This document shows, piece after piece, positions 1 through 8,670 of a DNA stretch of 22,186 nt. The translations under genes and the position numbers were made by a program. The DNA lies in the NCBI GenBank assembly GCA_023441625.1, contig JAEZOA010000144.1, positions 1 through 22,186 on the forward strand, written 5' to 3'. The DNA is from Bacillota bacterium. Lineage in GTDB: Bacteria > Bacillota > Clostridia > Acetivibrionales > DSM-1351. Positions within the stretch are counted from its first letter, which is position 1. Each line of letters opens with the position of its first letter. The notes under the pieces were generated by a model. It had not been told where the DNA came from, did no database searches, and saw only the letters and a list, made by a program, of their open reading frames with translations.

Positions 1-693
1 CTGCAAGGTACTTAGTTCTGGCTTATGTGAGTTATATATAAATGTATCAAACCATTGATTCCAAGAACCTACCGCTACGAATAGTGCTATTGTTGCAAGA
101 CAAGGCTTACATAGAGGGAATATTACCTTAATAAATATTCTAAAATCTCCCGCCCCATCTATTCTTGCTGATTCTATCAAGCTTTCAGGTATAGTTCCAA
201 TATAAGTTCTGATAACAATCATATTAAAGGCTGAGATAAGTGTAGGAATTACATAAACCCAAAAACTTCCATAAAACCCCAAGCCCCTTAACAACAGAAA
301 ATTGGGTATAAGGCCTGCATTAAAATACATTGTGAGTACAAAAACAACGGTTATTGGTTTTCTAAAAACAAATTCCTTTCTACTTAATGTGTATGAAAGC
401 ATTGTAGTAAGAAATAAATTTAATACTGTTGAAAGAACTGTTCTAGCTACTGAAACAAAAAAAGCATTATAAACTGTACCTGAGAAAAAAACAGCCTTGT
501 AATTTTGTAATGAAAATTCTCTTGGCCATAGATAAATTCCGCCTCTGACGGTATCAAGTCCATTATTAAAAGATACTGCTATTGTATTAAGAAAAGGATA
601 TAGTGTTACTACTATCAACATCAGCATAAAGGTTACATTGAAGATATTGAATGCTATGTCACCAATCTTTAATTGTTTTCGTATTATATTCAT
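1..693 (-). CDS. Sugar ABC transporter permease, LplC/YtcP type (3' end outside window)
   Basis: This is the second membrane subunit of a carbohydrate ABC importer, cut by the left edge after 231 codons. The visible protein has a membrane helix near residues 14-36, several further hydrophobic segments, and the EAA loop that contacts the ATPase near residues 173-195 (ESARIDGAGDFR, then FPLCKP). The ATG at 691-693 is preceded by AGGTGAT, which overlaps the TAG stop of the upstream permease gene; only 8 nt separate the two genes, so translational coupling is likely. Family knowledge: LplC/YtcP permeases pair with LplB/YtcO permeases and a large LplA/YtcQ-type binding protein, exactly the order seen here. 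The C-terminal part, normally about 60 more residues, is not visible. The sugar cannot be read from the sequence. Confidence 0.93.
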   Translation of the reverse strand, partial: MNIIRKQLKIGDIAFNIFNVTFMLMLIVVTLYPFLNTIAVSFNNGLDTVRGGIYLWPREFSLQNYKAVFFSGTVYNAFFVSVARTVLSTVLNLFLTTMLSYTLSRKEFVFRKPITVVFVLTMYFNAGLIPNFLLLRGLGFYGSFWVYVIPTLISAFNMIVIRTYIGTIPESLIESARIDGAGDFRIFIKVIFPLCKPCLATIALFVAVGSWNQWFDTFIYNSHKPELSTLQ

Positions 694-701
694 AGTATCA
701 C

Positions 702-1673
702 CTATACAATCCTTTCTTCTCCAAATTTCTTTGCTATGAAATTAGCTATAAACAGAAGTGCAATACTGATAACACTCCTAATCATTCCCGCTGCTGTTGC
801 CAACGAGAAATTCGATTGCTCTAATCCATATTTCAGTACATAAATATCTATTGTTTCTGCCCAATCTATTGTCAGACCATTACCAAGTATATACTGAATT
901 TCGAAACCTGCATCCATAACACGAGCAATATTCATTATAAGCAATATTATAATTGTAGGTTTAATACCAGGAAGCGTAACGTTCCACATCTTTCGGAACC
1001 TTCCTGCACCATCCATTTGTGCTGCTTCATATAGAGCGGGGTCTATTGCGGCTATCGCAGCTATATAAATTATTGTGTTCCAGCCTAATTCCTTCCACAC
1101 ATTAGTTGCACCGACAATGCCCCAAAAATACTTCCCTTCACTTAGCCATAATACTGGTGAGTCTACTATTCCTATAGCCATTAGCACTTCATTTATTATA
1201 CCGCCTTCAGTAGACAAGCATGTTGCAGCTATACCAGTTACAATAATCCACGATAAAAAGTGAGGTAAATAGGAAATCGTTTGAATAGTTCTCTTGAAGA
1301 ATATATTTTTTACTTCATTTAAAAGCAATGCGAAAAGAATAGCTGTAGCAAAGCTTAGCACAAGGTTAATAACGCTCATGGCAAATGTATTTCTGAAATC
1401 TCTTAAAAAATTTGGATCACTAAATAGGAATTCAAAATGCTGTAAACCAACCCACTTCTGCTCAAAGAAAGTCTTTGCTGGTTTATAATTCTGGAATGAC
1501 ATAAGCCAGCCCCAAAGAGGAGCATAAGAGAAAATTATTATATATATAAGCAAGGGTACAGACATAAAAACCAGTTGCTTTTGATTTTTTAGCATCTTCC
1601 ACTTACTAGTCTGCACTTCTATTTGTTTTCTTTGATTTTTATTGGTACTTAAAGCAGTCGAATTATTAGCCAT
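702..1673 (-). CDS. Sugar ABC transporter permease, LplB/YtcO type
   Basis: This 323-residue integral membrane subunit of a carbohydrate importer belongs to the binding-protein-dependent transport inner membrane family. A positively charged cytoplasmic N-terminus (residues 1-35) precedes the first helix at about 36-58. The EAA loop lies near residues 216-237 (EAAQMDGAGRFRKMW, then LPGIKP), and further helices lie around 98-120, 138-152, 240-258 and 300-315. The length is normal for LplB/YtcO proteins. The ATG at 1671-1673 has GGAGGG five bases upstream. It follows the binding-protein gene by 105 nt containing a strong hairpin and precedes its partner permease by 8 nt. No ATPase gene follows within the window, which fits family members that share an MsmX-like ATPase encoded elsewhere. 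Confidence 0.95.
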   Translation of the reverse strand: MANNSTALSTNKNQRKQIEVQTSKWKMLKNQKQLVFMSVPLLIYIIIFSYAPLWGWLMSFQNYKPAKTFFEQKWVGLQHFEFLFSDPNFLRDFRNTFAMSVINLVLSFATAILFALLLNEVKNIFFKRTIQTISYLPHFLSWIIVTGIAATCLSTEGGIINEVLMAIGIVDSPVLWLSEGKYFWGIVGATNVWKELGWNTIIYIAAIAAIDPALYEAAQMDGAGRFRKMWNVTLPGIKPTIIILLIMNIARVMDAGFEIQYILGNGLTIDWAETIDIYVLKYGLEQSNFSLATAAGMIRSVISIALLFIANFIAKKFGEERIV

Positions 1674-1722
1674 ACTGCCCTCCAGTCAATCTAAAATAAT
1701 TATATACAATTCAATTATATAT

Positions 1723-1754
1723 TTATTGGAGCATATTTGCATATGCTCCAATAA
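1723..1754 (-). other. Intercistronic stem-loop between binding protein and permease genes
   Basis: A perfect 14-bp inverted repeat (arms 1723-1736 and 1741-1754) encloses a four-base loop that reads GCAA on the transcribed minus strand, a GNRA-type tetraloop. It lies 25 nt after the binding-protein stop and about 50 nt before the permease start. No clean T-tract follows, so I read it as an mRNA-stabilising or processing hairpin, or a leaky terminator. Such hairpins are known to raise binding-protein mRNA over permease mRNA in ABC operons. Confidence 0.75.
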
Positions 1755-1778
1755 TTGTTTCGCTTACATGCCTTCTTA

Positions 1779-3470
1779 TTACCAGTTATCTTGTCTCCAC
1801 TTAAGCTGATCATTAATTCTTGCTAAGTAAGCATCAATATCACATTTATGAAGCTCAGCAACATATTCATCCCAAACCTTATCAAAGTCAGCTGGTTTTG
1901 ATAGAATTGCCTTTGGTAGATATTTAGTACCTGTTTCTCCGATTTTAGTATTGGCAATACTTGCAGGAGAACCGTCAACTAAGTCTATTCCCCATGCTGG
2001 ATATGATTTTCTATTCTCAGGAGGATCATTTAGGAATTGTGTCCAAGTCTCATATCCATATGCCTTCAAGAATTCCTTATCATAATCAACGAGTGATTCA
2101 TAGAATTCTTTTGGCTGGAATCCAGGAGAACATGCATTTCCGTCTGAGAATGTGCCTTCCATTTTTGGTCCATAGAACCATAGTGTATATGCCATATTCT
2201 GAAGTCTCCAGGATTGGTTTTCGTAGTTAGTACGTTGTTCTGGAGTTCTGACAAATTGACCATTTGCGTCTACGGAGTAATCTTCACCTTCAATCATCCA
2301 ACCTAGTATTTTCTGCCATTCCTCAGTCATTAATGCATCAAAGAATTTAATAACTCTTACAGGGTCTTTACAGCTTGATGTTATAGCAAATCCAGTATTA
2401 ACATTTAATGCAGGACGATCTTGATAGTAAGGCTTATAGCTACTATCTAATGTTATAGCACAAGGCGCCCATGTTCTTTCAATTTTCTTTTGCTCTTTAA
2501 GTGTTAAATCAGCATTGCTGAAATTCCAGAATTGGTCAAAGGTACCAAGAACTCTACCACTTGATAGCTTAGCCATGTACTGGTCATAGTTTAAAGTAAA
2601 GGTTTCAGGATCTATTACACCTTTATTAAACATATCATTAAGCTTCTTGTAGTATGTCTTTGAATAATCCTTATCCCAGAAAAATTCAGCTACATTTGTT
2701 TCAGGATCAACAACTACTTGACCGTCATTTGGATGTCCGATTAGGTGCTCAGGAGGATTCTTCAAGCAGAAATCTCTCCAGCCGTCAGAAAGAATTTCAA
2801 AACCTATAGTAGGCTGACCATCGATTTGTGGATATTTAGCTTTGTATTTTTCAATTAAATCAAAATACTGATCAAGAGTTTCAACCTTAGGATAACCAAA
2901 TTCTTTTAATACTGCTTTCTGTATCCAGAAGGCAGGTCCTTGCCATATATTTGTTTTAAAATCATTATAATATACACCATAGTCAGGCATTGTATAGAAA
3001 TGTCCATCATTAGGGTCTTTAACCTGTTTTGCAAATGGTGCATAGTGTTTTTTAAGATTTGGTGCATGTTCTTCTATTAAATCCTCTAGTGGGATTAATG
3101 CACCAGCTGCTGTAAACTTAGGGTTAGTAAAGGTATCAACAGAAAGTACATCTGGATATTCACCACCGGCAATCAATACACCAATCTTTTGATCCTTATC
3201 GCCCACCAGGAATTCAAACTTACACTTAACTCCAAGCTTTTCTTCAATCAATTTGTAGATCTTGTTATCTGCTGTTGGTGCTTGACCAGGGTCAGATATA
3301 AAAAAGCTTATTTCTATTGGTTCTAAATCAGCGTCCTTTGATGTAGCTACTGTTGAGGTGTCTGAGGTTGTAGCTTTGCCGCTATCAGTATCTCCCCCAC
3401 ATCCAGCTACTACAGAAGCCATCATTGCTAGTACTAATAATAAAGCCAAAATTCTTTTTCTTCCTAACAT
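1779..3470 (-). CDS. Extracellular solute-binding lipoprotein, LplA/YtcQ type
   Basis: This is the ligand-capturing subunit of the sugar importer, 563 residues, matching the large (about 500-560 residue) LplA/YtcQ class rather than the usual 420-residue proteins. The N-terminus is a lipoprotein signal: Arg/Lys at residues 4-6, a hydrophobic core, then the lipobox VVAGC with the lipidated Cys at residue 24, followed by a Ser/Thr/Asp-rich linker. The protein is therefore anchored on the outer face of the membrane. The mature part starts with a typical binding-protein strand (residues 51-58) and is rich in Trp and Tyr as in oligosaccharide binders. The ATG is preceded by AAGGGGGAC. It has its own candidate promoter upstream (3528-3556) and is followed by a hairpin and the two permeases. 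Ligand unknown; the neighbouring deacetylase makes an acetylated oligosaccharide plausible but unproven. Confidence 0.95.
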   Translation of the reverse strand: MLGRKRILALLLVLAMMASVVAGCGGDTDSGKATTSDTSTVATSKDADLEPIEISFFISDPGQAPTADNKIYKLIEEKLGVKCKFEFLVGDKDQKIGVLIAGGEYPDVLSVDTFTNPKFTAAGALIPLEDLIEEHAPNLKKHYAPFAKQVKDPNDGHFYTMPDYGVYYNDFKTNIWQGPAFWIQKAVLKEFGYPKVETLDQYFDLIEKYKAKYPQIDGQPTIGFEILSDGWRDFCLKNPPEHLIGHPNDGQVVVDPETNVAEFFWDKDYSKTYYKKLNDMFNKGVIDPETFTLNYDQYMAKLSSGRVLGTFDQFWNFSNADLTLKEQKKIERTWAPCAITLDSSYKPYYQDRPALNVNTGFAITSSCKDPVRVIKFFDALMTEEWQKILGWMIEGEDYSVDANGQFVRTPEQRTNYENQSWRLQNMAYTLWFYGPKMEGTFSDGNACSPGFQPKEFYESLVDYDKEFLKAYGYETWTQFLNDPPENRKSYPAWGIDLVDGSPASIANTKIGETGTKYLPKAILSKPADFDKVWDEYVAELHKCDIDAYLARINDQLKWRQDNW

Positions 3471-3494
3471 TTATTGTCCCCCTTAATTTTTTAT

Positions 3495-3520
3495 CAGTAT
3501 TATCCTTTATAGTAATACTG
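3495..3520 (-). promoter_or_regulatory. Inverted repeat at the start of the binding-protein transcript
   Basis: CAGTATTA (3495-3502) and TAATACTG (3513-3520) form an 8-bp inverted repeat with a 10-nt gap, beginning just downstream of the predicted -10 box and so about at the transcription start. It could be an operator or a 5' mRNA hairpin. Only the symmetry and position support it. Confidence 0.35.
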
Positions 3521-3527
3521 TGTATTT

Positions 3528-3556
3528 ATTATCCACTTATTGAGAGGAACATTCAA
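3528..3556 (-). promoter_or_regulatory. Candidate sigma-A promoter of the binding-protein gene
   Basis: On the minus strand TTGAAT (3551-3556) and GATAAT (3528-3533) are separated by exactly 17 bp, about 60 nt before the ATG at 3470. This suggests the importer genes can be transcribed separately from the regulators upstream. AraC-type regulators normally bind next to or over the -35 of such promoters; no direct repeats long enough to name a site were seen. Confidence 0.6.
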
Positions 3557-3597
3557 TTAGTTAAAATACAGATATAGTACCTAAAAAGTTTAGTTCT

Positions 3598-5172
3598 TTA
3601 ATTAAACATATTTCTATATTCACTTGGCTTCATTGAAAACGTCTTTGTAAATTGTTCAAGAAAATTGCTATAAGAGGAGTAGCCCAAATACTCAGCAATT
3701 TGGATGGCCTTTTGATTTGTATCTTTAATGAGCTTTTCTGCTTCCTTCATTCTAAGGTTATGCACATAGTCGTTAAAACTACAACCAAACCATTTACTAA
3801 TTTGACTTCCTAAATAAGTTGGATGAATGTAAAGTTTACTTGAAATTTCTTTAATAGTTAAGTTTCTTCTATAATTTTGATTAATATACTCTTCAACCTT
3901 CATCTTATCTGCTTGCTTATATTTATTTTTTGCACTTTGAGCATAATTACAGAACTCAATACAATATTGACTTATAAAGAGCTTCATTTCATCTATAGTT
4001 TTAGCTGTACGAAGTAATTTGCTAACATTGTTTACAAATGGTATATCATCATTATTTTCTTCTATTGCATTTAGAATGGTTAAACTCCTGTAAATAATGC
4101 TATTTAAATATATTTCAATCATATTATGAGCTATATGTTCATGAATAAAAAGTTCAAAGACTTTATCTATAGCTGCTAAGATTCTATCCTTATTAATATT
4201 TTCAAATGCACTCCTTAATTCCTCCATATATTCAGTGTTCTCAAAGCTATAGCTTAATGAATATTTTGAACAATCCTTATACTGTAAAATACTTCCAGTA
4301 GGGCTATAAAAACGATAACTCATGGCAATTTGTGCTTCCCTCATAGACTCTCCAATATATGAAAAATCGTTATACACATTGCCTACAGACAAATAGAAGC
4401 TATCGATGTATATCTGCTGTAATGCTTTATGTACAGATAGAATTATATACTCAATTGCTGTTTTTCCCTCAGAGCAAATAATAAATCCTTTAACGCTGTT
4501 ATTAGAAAATGCTGGATAGATGAGTATATCTTTTAACCCCTGAGCTATTAATGAAGCCTTGACTTTGTCGAAAATTTTAATGCCTATTAAAGAGTCCTTG
4601 TCAAAATCATCCCTGCCAAAATTATAAATAGCTTCAATACCCGTAAAAACCCAAGAAGGATCTTTCCTTATAATATGATTATGCAGCACAGATCCCAGGT
4701 CCTCTTTACTTATCGTTCCTGCCAAAAACTTTTCAAATAAAATACCAATATCGAACTCAGTATTTTTGGAGCAAATGTTTTTTATTTTTTTATTTTCCTC
4801 AATACTAGGCAGTATTTGTAACAGCACCTCAGAAAACTCATCCCTAAAAATGGGTTTTAAAATATAATGCTGAACGCCTAGCTGCATAGCACCTTTTGCA
4901 TAATCAAATTCCTCATAGCCACTGACTAATATAAACTTAATATTTGAATCAACATCTTCAATTACTCGCTTCACAAGCTCTATCCCATTCATTACAGGCA
5001 TACTTACATCTGTTATTATTATATCTGGTCTAAGTTCATTTGCACGCTTTAAAGCCTCTTCTCCATTACTACATTCTCCACATATGAATAGGTTGAGTGC
5101 CTCCCAATCAGCAGCTAACTTTATTGCTTCTATTGACATTGGCTCATCGTCTACAATTAAAACCTTAAACAT
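3598..5172 (-). CDS. Response regulator, YesN type (receiver plus AraC-type DNA-binding domain)
   Basis: This 524-residue cytoplasmic transcription activator is one of two regulators flanking the histidine kinase. Residues 1-120 are a CheY-like receiver: the acidic pair at Asp8-Asp9, phospho-acceptor Asp55 in ITDVSMP and the conserved Lys in LKPIF. A middle linker of about 280 residues has no recognisable motif. The last 100 residues are an AraC/XylS domain with two helix-turn-helix motifs, ending in the family signature around FLEQFTKTFSMKPSEYR. I start it at the ATG 5170-5172 because GGAGG lies six bases upstream; the in-frame TTG at 5182-5184 overlaps that Shine-Dalgarno. It follows the kinase gene by 45 nt and precedes the binding-protein gene, its most likely target. 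Effector and binding site are inferred only. Confidence 0.95.
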   Translation of the reverse strand: MFKVLIVDDEPMSIEAIKLAADWEALNLFICGECSNGEEALKRANELRPDIIITDVSMPVMNGIELVKRVIEDVDSNIKFILVSGYEEFDYAKGAMQLGVQHYILKPIFRDEFSEVLLQILPSIEENKKIKNICSKNTEFDIGILFEKFLAGTISKEDLGSVLHNHIIRKDPSWVFTGIEAIYNFGRDDFDKDSLIGIKIFDKVKASLIAQGLKDILIYPAFSNNSVKGFIICSEGKTAIEYIILSVHKALQQIYIDSFYLSVGNVYNDFSYIGESMREAQIAMSYRFYSPTGSILQYKDCSKYSLSYSFENTEYMEELRSAFENINKDRILAAIDKVFELFIHEHIAHNMIEIYLNSIIYRSLTILNAIEENNDDIPFVNNVSKLLRTAKTIDEMKLFISQYCIEFCNYAQSAKNKYKQADKMKVEEYINQNYRRNLTIKEISSKLYIHPTYLGSQISKWFGCSFNDYVHNLRMKEAEKLIKDTNQKAIQIAEYLGYSSYSNFLEQFTKTFSMKPSEYRNMFN

Positions 5173-5217
5173 ATAATCCTCCAATTAGTTTTAATAATAA
5201 ATGTGAATACGGCAAAC

Positions 5218-7011
5218 TTACAATTTTATTTTTTCACAATCTATTAAGAAGTACACTTTAGTACCTGCATTTTTTCCACTCTCAATGTTAAATGAAATAC
5301 TATCTCCATAATAAAGTCTGAGCCTTCTATATACGTTTCTAAGACCTATATTTGAGCTAAGTTCTTCATTACTAGTAACATTGTAAATTAGCTCACTAAG
5401 TTTTTCACTCTCCATACCTGCTCCATTGTCTTCAACCCACACTCTCAGGTTGTTTTCATATATATCGGCACATATTTTTACTATACCCACCTCTGTAATT
5501 GCTTGAATTCCATGTTTGCAAGCATTTTCAACAAGAGCCTGTAAGCTCATTTTAGGTATTTTATAATCCATAATACCTTCGTCTATGTTAATATAGTATT
5601 CAATTTTGTCACTAAATCTGAATTTTTCAATTTTCAGATACATTTCAGTAAAAGAAAGCTCTTCTCTTATTGTAACTAAATCATCCTTCCAGCTCAGAAG
5701 CCTCCGTAACGTTTTTGAGAGGTACTTTATAATATCAATTATAGCTGTATATCCATTTTTAGTGCTGACGACTAATATAGCATTTAATGTATTGAACAGA
5801 AAATGTGGGTCCATCTGGCTTTGTAAAAAATTGATTTCAGCACGCACTCTTTCAAGCTCAAGGTCCTTTTTCTGTATCTCAAGCTTATATACATCATTTA
5901 TTAATGAGTTGTTTTTATATGCCATAAGGTTGAAGCTTCTTATAACTTCCCCTATTTCATCAGCCCCCTCATTAATCTGAATTAAGTCTATTTGTCCATC
6001 CTTAAATTTAAGCATATGCTTTGAAAGCTTCTTTAAACGGTAGTTGTAGGAATTAGTCATGATAAAAATAAGCAAAGATGATATAAGTATACTTATCCCA
6101 GCAAAAATGAATACAAAACTTAAGGTTTCATTTATCTCTTTCTCCATTCGTTCCTTATTTGTAACGCCAACTAATCTCCATCCCTTTAAGTATATTGAAC
6201 CGCTAAGAGGTGTTTCAAATAAGGTGTTATCCTTACCAAAACTTTCACTATTATATTTATCAAAACTATACATATATTCAAAATCATTCGATGATGATGA
6301 TGAGCATATAATATTATCCTCGGGATCCAGTAAATACAGATTTAAAAAACCCTTCTCTCTTTTAAAAATATCAACTAGCTTACCAATATCTATATCTACT
6401 TTAAGCACTTTCTTTTTCTCGTATTCAGAGGATGGATATGAGTTTAAATTTCTTGTAATACAAAGATATCCTATACGTTTAGTCGGCAAGTTCTTGGTAT
6501 ATCCTAAATAAGAACTTATATCAACATAGCTATTAGAACTATAAAGCCTATTAAACCATATAGACTTTTTAATCTCATCATCTATGTACTTATAAGTCCC
6601 TCCACTGACTATGGTTGGGTTATCAACATAAACTTCTATACTACTTATATAATCGTAAGCTGACGAATAGGTATTGAGTCTATTTCTAAGCTGATTGTCA
6701 TAGACATCATAGTAATGTAGTCTATCCTTATAGTTTGCTTCAAGAATATTATACAACATTCTGTCTGATGATATTGAATGGCATACAGCTATACCTCCTT
6801 CAATCATTGTATTGACATCAACTCTTGTACGTTCCATGGATATTCTATAGTTATTTTCCTCTCTATCTTTTACTATTCCTGAAAATCTATTAAGAAAAGA
6901 AGCATTTATTATAATTATTGGAATAAGAAGACAAACAATATATACTATTAAAAACTTGAAGTTCAGAGGTATATCATTTGTTTTGTAAATAAACTTTGTT
7001 TTAGTATTCAT
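5218..7011 (-). CDS. Sensor histidine kinase, YesM type
   Basis: This 597-residue membrane sensor probably detects the sugar or its bound receptor outside the cell and phosphorylates one or both neighbouring regulators. It has a first membrane helix at about 18-38, an extracellular sensor region of about 255 residues (Cache-like by position and size), a second helix at about 298-319, a HAMP linker, then a His_kinase domain with His403 in SQMDPHFLFNTLN. The ATPase domain shows the N box around Asn496 (ALVENACKHG), the G1 box VEDNGAGM near 526-533 and GLRNVYRRL near 556-564. This is the full YesM/LytS-like architecture. ATG at 7009-7011 follows AAAGGA. It sits 29 nt after one regulator and 45 nt before the other, so the three form one transcription unit. 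Confidence 0.95.
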   Translation of the reverse strand: MNTKTKFIYKTNDIPLNFKFLIVYIVCLLIPIIIINASFLNRFSGIVKDREENNYRISMERTRVDVNTMIEGGIAVCHSISSDRMLYNILEANYKDRLHYYDVYDNQLRNRLNTYSSAYDYISSIEVYVDNPTIVSGGTYKYIDDEIKKSIWFNRLYSSNSYVDISSYLGYTKNLPTKRIGYLCITRNLNSYPSSEYEKKKVLKVDIDIGKLVDIFKREKGFLNLYLLDPEDNIICSSSSSNDFEYMYSFDKYNSESFGKDNTLFETPLSGSIYLKGWRLVGVTNKERMEKEINETLSFVFIFAGISILISSLLIFIMTNSYNYRLKKLSKHMLKFKDGQIDLIQINEGADEIGEVIRSFNLMAYKNNSLINDVYKLEIQKKDLELERVRAEINFLQSQMDPHFLFNTLNAILVVSTKNGYTAIIDIIKYLSKTLRRLLSWKDDLVTIREELSFTEMYLKIEKFRFSDKIEYYINIDEGIMDYKIPKMSLQALVENACKHGIQAITEVGIVKICADIYENNLRVWVEDNGAGMESEKLSELIYNVTSNEELSSNIGLRNVYRRLRLYYGDSISFNIESGKNAGTKVYFLIDCEKIKL

Positions 7012-7040
7012 TCTTTTTTTCCTTTAACATTATATTAATT

Positions 7041-8606
7041 TCATGCTTTAAAAGATGAAGGTGAATGATTTGTGATAGACTTGAATTTTTGTAGAAAGTA
7101 CTTGGGATCTTTATAACCAACGGCTTTCGATACTTCAATAACCTTCATATTGGTCTGATTAAGCAGTTTTTTTGCCTCCTCAATCCTTATCGTATTTAGA
7201 TAGTCATTAAACTGCATACCAGTAATCTTTTTAAACAACTGCCCCAAATATATAGAGTTCATATAAAATAAGCTTGCCACTTTTTTTAGCTTAATATCTT
7301 TATAATAATTATTATTGATGTAGTTTTTAATTTCGTAAATTATAAATTGTGAATCATTTTTTTTCAAATTATCAATGTAATTTGCAGCGTAAATACACTT
7401 TTCTAAAAAGGCCTGTGATAGATCGTTTATGTAAGTATATCCCAAAAAATTATCAAACTCTATTATCTTTTGAAGGTTGTTTTTGGAAGCCGCATCAAAT
7501 TCCTTTATGACACTTATAACTTCTAAGAGAAAGCTGTTAAAATAATTAATTATATTTTCGGGAGCCGTCAGTCCTTCACTAATTTGCTCAAATATCACCT
7601 TAACACCCTTCTTAATTCCATTTAAATCATTTTTTCTTATACAGTCGATTAATCCGTCATTTTTATTAGGAATATATATATGATAATTTAAATTTTTATC
7701 TTCCACATCAATAAAATTAATAATACTGTTTTCACCAATATAAAATTTAAAACCCATTGCATGTAAAGCCTGTCTATAGGTTTCGTAAAGTCTACTTACT
7801 CCATTTGTAGGAGAACTATATGACAATGAAACACAAGACCCAGTCAACTGCTTCAGTTTTATCTGTAAGTCTGACAAGAAGGCTTCAAGCTGTGAGTAAC
7901 AGAGCATTTTTTCGCATATAATCAAGCAGAATCTACCCTTATCATCTTCAAATAGATTGTATTGATGCTTTAGACCAAGTTCAAATTGCAGTAGTTCAAT
8001 TACTTTTTTTCTCGCTTCAATATCAGTTTTGTTTGTTTCGAGTATAGAATTGTTCAGTTTATCTATGTAAAGCATTATACATCTATATTCTTGGGCTTCA
8101 GTAAGATTAAGCAGTATTCTTGTTCTCTCTAAAAGTGTATTCTTATTTTCTCCATGTAAAATTCTCTGGATACATTGGTTTGTTATGAATGTAAGCTGTT
8201 TATTTATGTTTTCAGCTTTACTGCGCTCATCAAGTATTTCAGTTGATAGCTTTGATATTATTTCTTTTAGTTCATTATCATCTAATGGTTTTAATAAGTA
8301 ATTTTTTATTTTATACATCATTGCCTGCTTAGCATAAGAAAAATCCCCATAACCACTTAGTATGACGATTTTCGCTGTTGAGTGAAGCTTTTCGCAAGCT
8401 AACCGTATTAGCTCTAGCCCATCCATTTTAGGCATTCTTATGTCAGTAATTATAAGATCAGGGTTGCTCATTTTTATTATTTCAAGAGCATCTTCCCCAT
8501 TTGTAGCCATGCCACATATATTAAAACCATATGCTTTCCAATCAACCATCATCTTTAAGCCTTCAAGCACATATGGTTCATCATCAACAAGTAGTACCTT
8601 AAGCAT
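7041..8606 (-). CDS. Response regulator, YesN type (receiver plus AraC-type DNA-binding domain)
   Basis: This is the second AraC-type regulator of the cluster, 521 residues from the chosen start. Receiver residues 1-120 carry Asp8-Asp9, phospho-acceptor Asp55 (ITDIRMPKMDG) and the Lys of LKPLDD. The C-terminal AraC domain ends in KSITNHSPSSFKA and is preceded by the expected first helix-turn-helix region with LGQLFKKITG. The roughly 300-residue middle part is only weakly like that of the other regulator, so this is not a recent duplicate. The ATG at 8604-8606 is chosen because GAGGTGA sits just upstream; an in-frame GTG at 8613-8615 lies inside that Shine-Dalgarno. It lies 64 nt after the deacetylase gene and 29 nt before the kinase. 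It could be the kinase's true partner, or a second output; the sequence does not decide. Confidence 0.95.
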   Translation of the reverse strand: MLKVLLVDDEPYVLEGLKMMVDWKAYGFNICGMATNGEDALEIIKMSNPDLIITDIRMPKMDGLELIRLACEKLHSTAKIVILSGYGDFSYAKQAMMYKIKNYLLKPLDDNELKEIISKLSTEILDERSKAENINKQLTFITNQCIQRILHGENKNTLLERTRILLNLTEAQEYRCIMLYIDKLNNSILETNKTDIEARKKVIELLQFELGLKHQYNLFEDDKGRFCLIICEKMLCYSQLEAFLSDLQIKLKQLTGSCVSLSYSSPTNGVSRLYETYRQALHAMGFKFYIGENSIINFIDVEDKNLNYHIYIPNKNDGLIDCIRKNDLNGIKKGVKVIFEQISEGLTAPENIINYFNSFLLEVISVIKEFDAASKNNLQKIIEFDNFLGYTYINDLSQAFLEKCIYAANYIDNLKKNDSQFIIYEIKNYINNNYYKDIKLKKVASLFYMNSIYLGQLFKKITGMQFNDYLNTIRIEEAKKLLNQTNMKVIEVSKAVGYKDPKYFLQKFKSITNHSPSSFKA

Positions 8607-8670
8607 TATATTCACCTCACTAACATCTATTATTTACTTCTCAAGCTGACTGCTAGCTTTACCTAAAGGA

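Noticed and set aside
5173..5184. TTG start for the second regulator
   Set aside because: The TTG overlaps the GGAGG that serves the ATG at 5172.
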